A stretch of DNA of 11,210 bases from Asterionellopsis glacialis (taxonomy: Eukaryota; Bacillariophyta; Plagiogrammaphyceae; Rhaphoneidales; Asterionellopsidaceae). Made by a program: the position numbers and the translations under genes. The notes below the pieces were generated by a model. The model was not told the DNA's origin. It did not search any database and was given only the letters and a program-made list of their open reading frames with translations. Of this stretch, positions 8,194 through 11,210 are shown piece by piece. Location of the stretch: NCBI GenBank assembly GCA_014885115.2, contig WKLE02001965.1:5260-16469 (forward strand), given 5' to 3'. How positions within the stretch are numbered: position 1 is the stretch's first letter; each line of letters opens with the position of its first letter.

Positions 8194-8258
8194 GTCACGT
8201 AATCAAGGCATTCGACTTCAATGGAGAGAGTTGAAAGAGGGGGTCCATCAAGTCACGT
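8194..8258. promoter_or_regulatory. Pair of GTCACGT sites (bZIP-like ACGT core)
   Basis: Identical heptamers GTCACGT occur at 8194-8200 and 8252-8258, 58 bp apart, about 265-330 bp upstream of the membrane protein start. The ACGT core is typical of bZIP sites, and TGACGT/ACGTCA elements are known CO2/cAMP-responsive sites in the diatom Phaeodactylum. The match here is only partial and the role is inferred. Confidence 0.3.
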
Positions 8259-8795
8259 CTGTCTCCTGACTAATAATTAAATACCTGTTCTCCCTACGAA
8301 AAGTACTTCGCTTCTTTGGTTCTTCGCAACAGCGGTCATTTCAACCGAGTTACAGTACATTACTGTAATTTGTACTTTCTTACGCGGGTCTCTCTACTCG
8401 TTTAGGTACCGGTACTAAAACTGCAGGGTACTGTTAACGGTACCTGTTTCATACATGAAGTTATTTCTCAATATTTTAGGCATACAAGACATCCGATGTC
8501 TTTCTGTTGATAACCTGTTGTAGTCGTTAAAAAATAATATTTTTCAATAAAAAGACTGAAAATTATTATAAATAAAATACAGTCCTAAGTTTCTTCACTA
8601 TATATATTTTCTGACCTTTTATAATTACTTAACAATTAAGTCTTAGTAACGGACATAATGTAATTTGCAGCAAAAGAAATCATCAGAAAGTAGTGTCTTT
8701 GATTTGAAAGTCTGCCTACACAGAATATTCATGTAGGTTCAAAATTTGACTATGAGAGCGAAAATTCTTAATAGGAGTAATGTTTAAATAGATAA

Positions 8796-8842
8796 AAAAT
8801 ACTTAGCAAGTATTTTAGGATACATCATGTCATATTGATGTA
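8796..8842. repeat. Two tandem hairpins
   Basis: AAAATACTT (8796-8804) and AAGTATTTT (8808-8816) form a perfect 9-bp stem with a 3-nt loop. Four bases later TACATCA (8821-8827) and TGATGTA (8836-8842) form a 7-bp stem with an 8-nt loop. No gene is nearby to explain them. Confidence 0.5.
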
Positions 8843-9239
8843 CAAACACTTTGAATCGAAACTAACTGCCTGTACTAAATGTACCTTACCTGTAAATACT
8901 GGTCCGATACGGTTTAGAATACAGAATTTGATGTTTCTCGTGAAAAACAGAAATACAGCACCACTACTCCGCACCAGTTTGACTGTACTTATATAAACTA
9001 GTAGGAAAGATATTTCAGCGATAAAGTTACGTATATTTGTATTACATATTTTGTATTCTTTTATTTGTCACTATTCTTTAATCTTTCAATGAAAGTAATA
9101 AGTAACAACAGATATTCGACATATTCTATATCTATATTCTACCCTCAGACCATGGTAGTAAAATCAGAAGTGCAATGATTTGTAAATTTACACAGAGTAT
9201 GTCATGCAATGAGAATATGACAGCACAACACAGTAAGCC

Positions 9240-10050
9240 TGTGGGATTGGTTTACAGGATAGGTAAACATTCACCAACTGATGTTGCAAGTACAGGCCTG
9301 TACAAATTTGCAATGGCAATCTCGATCCCATCTGTATTGAGATTGAATATTGCAAGAACTGATTCCAAAACCTAGTATGTGCTGGGAAGGTGAAGTTTGT
9401 GCGCATCTTTGATTTCCAATATCAAACAAACATCAGGGTCAACACAAGTACTCAGAATTGGTATCTCTGTATCCATATCATTATTTTCTTCTAAAAATGG
9501 ACCTCCTTGTTGCAAGAGAACATTCAAATTACTACAATCCAAGTTCATGCCATCACCAGCATGGTTGGGTTTGAATATGGTCCAAGCAATATAGTATTGA
9601 TCGTTTTCAATTATTGTCTCAGCTGTAAAATTAAACTAACCATCTTGACATAGATGAATCAAAGGATGGGACATAATTGGGGTTGTCATGGGAGCTGCTG
9701 ATGGAGCCAATGATGGTGATAATGATGGATTACTACTCTTTGTTGGCCTAATGAAAGAGATTGCAGTTTTAGGGAAACCTTCCCCAATGTGACCAAGAAC
9801 TGTTATTTCAGAATCACCAAAATTATCTTCACTTAATGCAGCTACTTTATCATTTCAGTATAAAAAATATCCACCCAATTCCAAAACCCATCACCAGATA
9901 AATCATAGATTGTGAAACATAAACATGTAGTACTTGCTACAAAAGTTTGACTAACAAAAGTTATAGTCATTTATAGGCATTTGTGTACTTAGTATCAACA
10001 TGTAATATAATATATCACCCCCAGAAAATTTTCATTCACAAATCAACAAA
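9240..10050 (-). pseudogene. Decayed gene for a secreted or surface protein with two tandem Cys-containing domains and a Pro/Ser linker
   Basis: Three reading frames together give a recognisable protein. Upstream, VDTKYTNAYK is read in one frame (about 9967-10010). TFVASTTCLCFTIYDLSGDG follows in a second frame (about 9895-9960) and stops at 9971-9973 on its upstream side. After another shift near 9855-9870 a third frame reads KVAALSEDNFGDSEITVLG, then a PSLSPSLAPS linker, then a second domain with QYYIAWTIFK, CVDPDVCLILEIKDAH and DGIEIA...TSVGECLP. That frame is cut by TAG at 9636-9638, TAG at 9372-9374 and TAA at 9252-9254. The two domains resemble each other (CLCFTIYD against CLILEIKD). 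The D-x-x-GDG pattern recalls a repeat I associate with diatom secreted proteins, but the family has no name I can give. Ends are approximate. Confidence 0.62.
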
Positions 10051-10796
10051 ATGCTTCTGTAGTTTTTTTATCCAATATGTAAAAAGCATGCAATAACCAC
10101 AAGTAAAAATGCTTTCTCAAGTTTGAACAAGTATCAGGCAGTTCTTCAGTAATTATCAATATATTGTTTTAATAGCTAATGTTTTGAATCAGAATACCCT
10201 TTTTTGTTATTTGCTACCAACAACAAAGAAGAATTCTTTTTACAATACACTAACTTAACTTATATTTAGTTTCATTGCAAAAATAAAATAATAATTCAAA
10301 TATTACAGTAGTAGTAGGTCCTTCTTTAGTCCTCTCTTTGTAGCACCATGCAAACCATCTGTATTCTAGTGGTATTTATTTAATTGTATCTGCTTTTTGC
10401 CCAATATCCAAGCAGAACATGTCTAGTTGACAATAAGAAGAACAAAATGAACTTATTACAATAAAAGCATCAGTGATTTTAGGACTATGATAGTGTACAG
10501 TAAGTATTAATTTTATTTTATTTGGGTGATCATATTGGATAAAAATGTTCTATTCTGACACTGTCTTGTACTAGGTACCCATTTTGTAGCTTCTTATCTT
10601 CATGGGACAACTGAGTTAATGACTTTGTTGTTATTCCAAATGGAGAACAAACCATGTGTAGACAGATGTTGATCACATCTCAAAATGATTTGATGTATGC
10701 CCCTATGTACAAATTTTGTTAATCCTAGCTTGTCAATTAGTAGTTTTCTTTATTTTAAAATATCAAAGATGATGTTTGATTTATAATACAATAAAA
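10051..10796. other. AT-rich non-coding stretch inside the CpG-depleted block
   Basis: No recognisable gene was found. A minus-strand run of about 46 sense codons (about 10602-10740, containing LGLTKFVHRGIHQIILR) is followed by stops and matched no family I know. It may be chance or a further remnant of the decayed element. No long terminal repeats or terminal inverted repeats were found at the block's edges by eye. Confidence 0.5.
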
Positions 10797-11057
10797 TCAC
10801 ATTATGAACATTTTGCATTGCAGTCTCTTACCTTTGGTAGATGAGCAGCATTGAATTCTATCACTGTTGTTCCCCTGGTTGTTCAGGGTTAGGTTCATGC
10901 CTGGCTCACTCATTTTCTCTTCTTCTCTTTTTAGGGGATTGGCATAAGAAAATGACCTTGGTTCGATTGAGGAGGATTCCGTGTGGTTTTCTAATATTCT
11001 CATTCTCAAGCCCTGGCCAAGCGCGCAACAGCTAAAAGTCTTCTCACTCCTTGTCAT
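10797..11057 (-). CDS. Doubtful small ORF, possibly a first exon
   Basis: This is an 86-codon ORF beginning MTRSEKTFSCC, charged and without a recognised domain. After CSSTK a good splice-donor context, AAAG|GTAAGAG, occurs at 10832/10831, so the real exon might end there with about 75 codons and continue within the pseudogene-bearing DNA at lower coordinates. Against this, the plus strand of the same segment has an equally good acceptor-like pyrimidine tract ending TTTTTAG at 10934, and most of the ORF lies in the CpG-depleted block. Coding status is uncertain. Confidence 0.25.
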   Translation of the reverse strand: MTRSEKTFSCCALGQGLRMRILENHTESSSIEPRSFSYANPLKREEEKMSEPGMNLTLNNQGNNSDRIQCCSSTKGKRLQCKMFIM

Positions 11058-11210
11058 ATACTAATTGTAGGTGTTTTGACTATATGCACTCGTACTGTAA
11101 GTGTTTTTCTTTTAAAAAAATCTACCGGTACGAAACCAGTGTACGATCGACGGAATGACGTGTTGGATGTCAGCCGAAATGAAGAAGATCAATAGACTAA
11201 TCTGAACTTG
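11058..11210. other. Window-end region upstream of the doubtful ORF
   Basis: CpG content is normal again here. The segment contains the palindromic TACCGGTAC at 11123-11131, also found at 8407-8415, and TGACGTG at 11156-11162, a CRE/bZIP-like hexamer plus G. No gene is visible. Confidence 0.4.

Larger units (their letters stand above)
7931..9239. other. AT-rich non-coding region upstream of the membrane protein gene
   Basis: No ORF with coding character was found on either strand. Near the gene, a TATA-like gatatataag at 7953-7962 lies about 25-30 nt before the ATG on the minus strand. Two GTCACGT heptamers follow at 8194-8200 and 8252-8258. Small inverted repeats occur at 8350-8368 (TTACAGT/ACTGTAA), 8404-8445 (AGGTACCG/CGGTACCT) and 8796-8842. 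From about 8460 on the sequence becomes very AT-rich with nothing recognisable. Normal CpG content continues until about 9118. Confidence 0.6.
9119..10963. other. CpG-depleted block
   Basis: Hand scanning finds CpG only at 9323, 9402 and 9602 between the CpGs at 9117 and 10964; 9604-10963 has none. The preceding 1.2 kb of non-coding DNA contains roughly three dozen. The block covers the whole pseudogene and the AT-rich stretch beyond it. TpG and CpA are plentiful, which fits methylation and deamination. Confidence 0.85.

Noticed and set aside
9188..9406. Minus-strand 72-codon ORF beginning MRTNFTFPAHTRF
   Set aside because: It is read in a different frame from the one carrying domain similarity (DGIEIA...TSVGECLP), so it is probably a by-product of the decayed gene.
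9119..10963. LTR retrotransposon or DNA transposon as explanation of the CpG-depleted block
   Set aside because: No terminal repeats, target-site duplication, reverse transcriptase or transposase motifs could be seen by eye. The only recognisable content is a surface-protein remnant.
1..11210. CRISPR arrays, tRNA or rRNA genes
   Set aside because: No regularly spaced repeats, cloverleaf with conserved T-loop bases, or rRNA signature sequences were recognised on either strand.

Overview
This is a eukaryotic nuclear window, most likely from a diatom or a close stramenopile relative. The evidence is a GT-AG intron in a mitochondrial-type aminotransferase, long AT-rich intergenic stretches, and a very long intronless gene for a membrane protein with a disordered cytoplasmic part, a Pro/Ser/Thr-rich stalk (TPTLAPSIMPS) and FG-GAP-like propeller repeats. 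A decayed gene also carries PSLSPSLAPS-type linkers. These are habits I associate with diatom cell-surface proteins; the genus cannot be fixed from sequence alone.

Layout. 1-1175 (minus): a pseudouridine synthase of the RsuA/RluB/RluE/RluF family with an N-terminal presequence; its 3' end lies beyond the window edge. 1176-1926: a shared divergent intergenic region. 1927-3272 (plus): a branched-chain amino acid aminotransferase in two exons around a 140-nt phase-0 intron, with a mitochondrial-type leader. 3273-3526: a short convergent intergenic gap. 3527-7930 (minus): a 1467-residue predicted single-pass membrane protein with an N-terminal region of about 1,000 residues rich in basophilic-kinase motifs, one transmembrane helix, and an outer seven-bladed propeller. 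7931 to about 9240: AT-rich non-coding DNA with small hairpins and possible regulatory motifs. About 9240-10050 (minus): a broken gene with in-frame stops and frameshifts that still shows two tandem copies of a Cys-containing extracellular domain and a Pro/Ser linker. 10051-11210: mostly non-coding, with one doubtful small minus-strand ORF at 10797-11057.

The genes do not form a pathway. The first two are housekeeping genes (RNA modification and branched-chain amino acid metabolism). The membrane protein and the broken gene look like lineage-specific cell-surface functions. The most striking signal beyond the genes is a CpG desert from about 9119 to 10963. It holds only three CpG dinucleotides, none of them between 9604 and 10963, while the adjoining 1.2 kb of non-coding DNA has roughly three dozen. 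It covers the pseudogene and suggests long-term cytosine methylation followed by deamination, or inserted DNA of a different origin.
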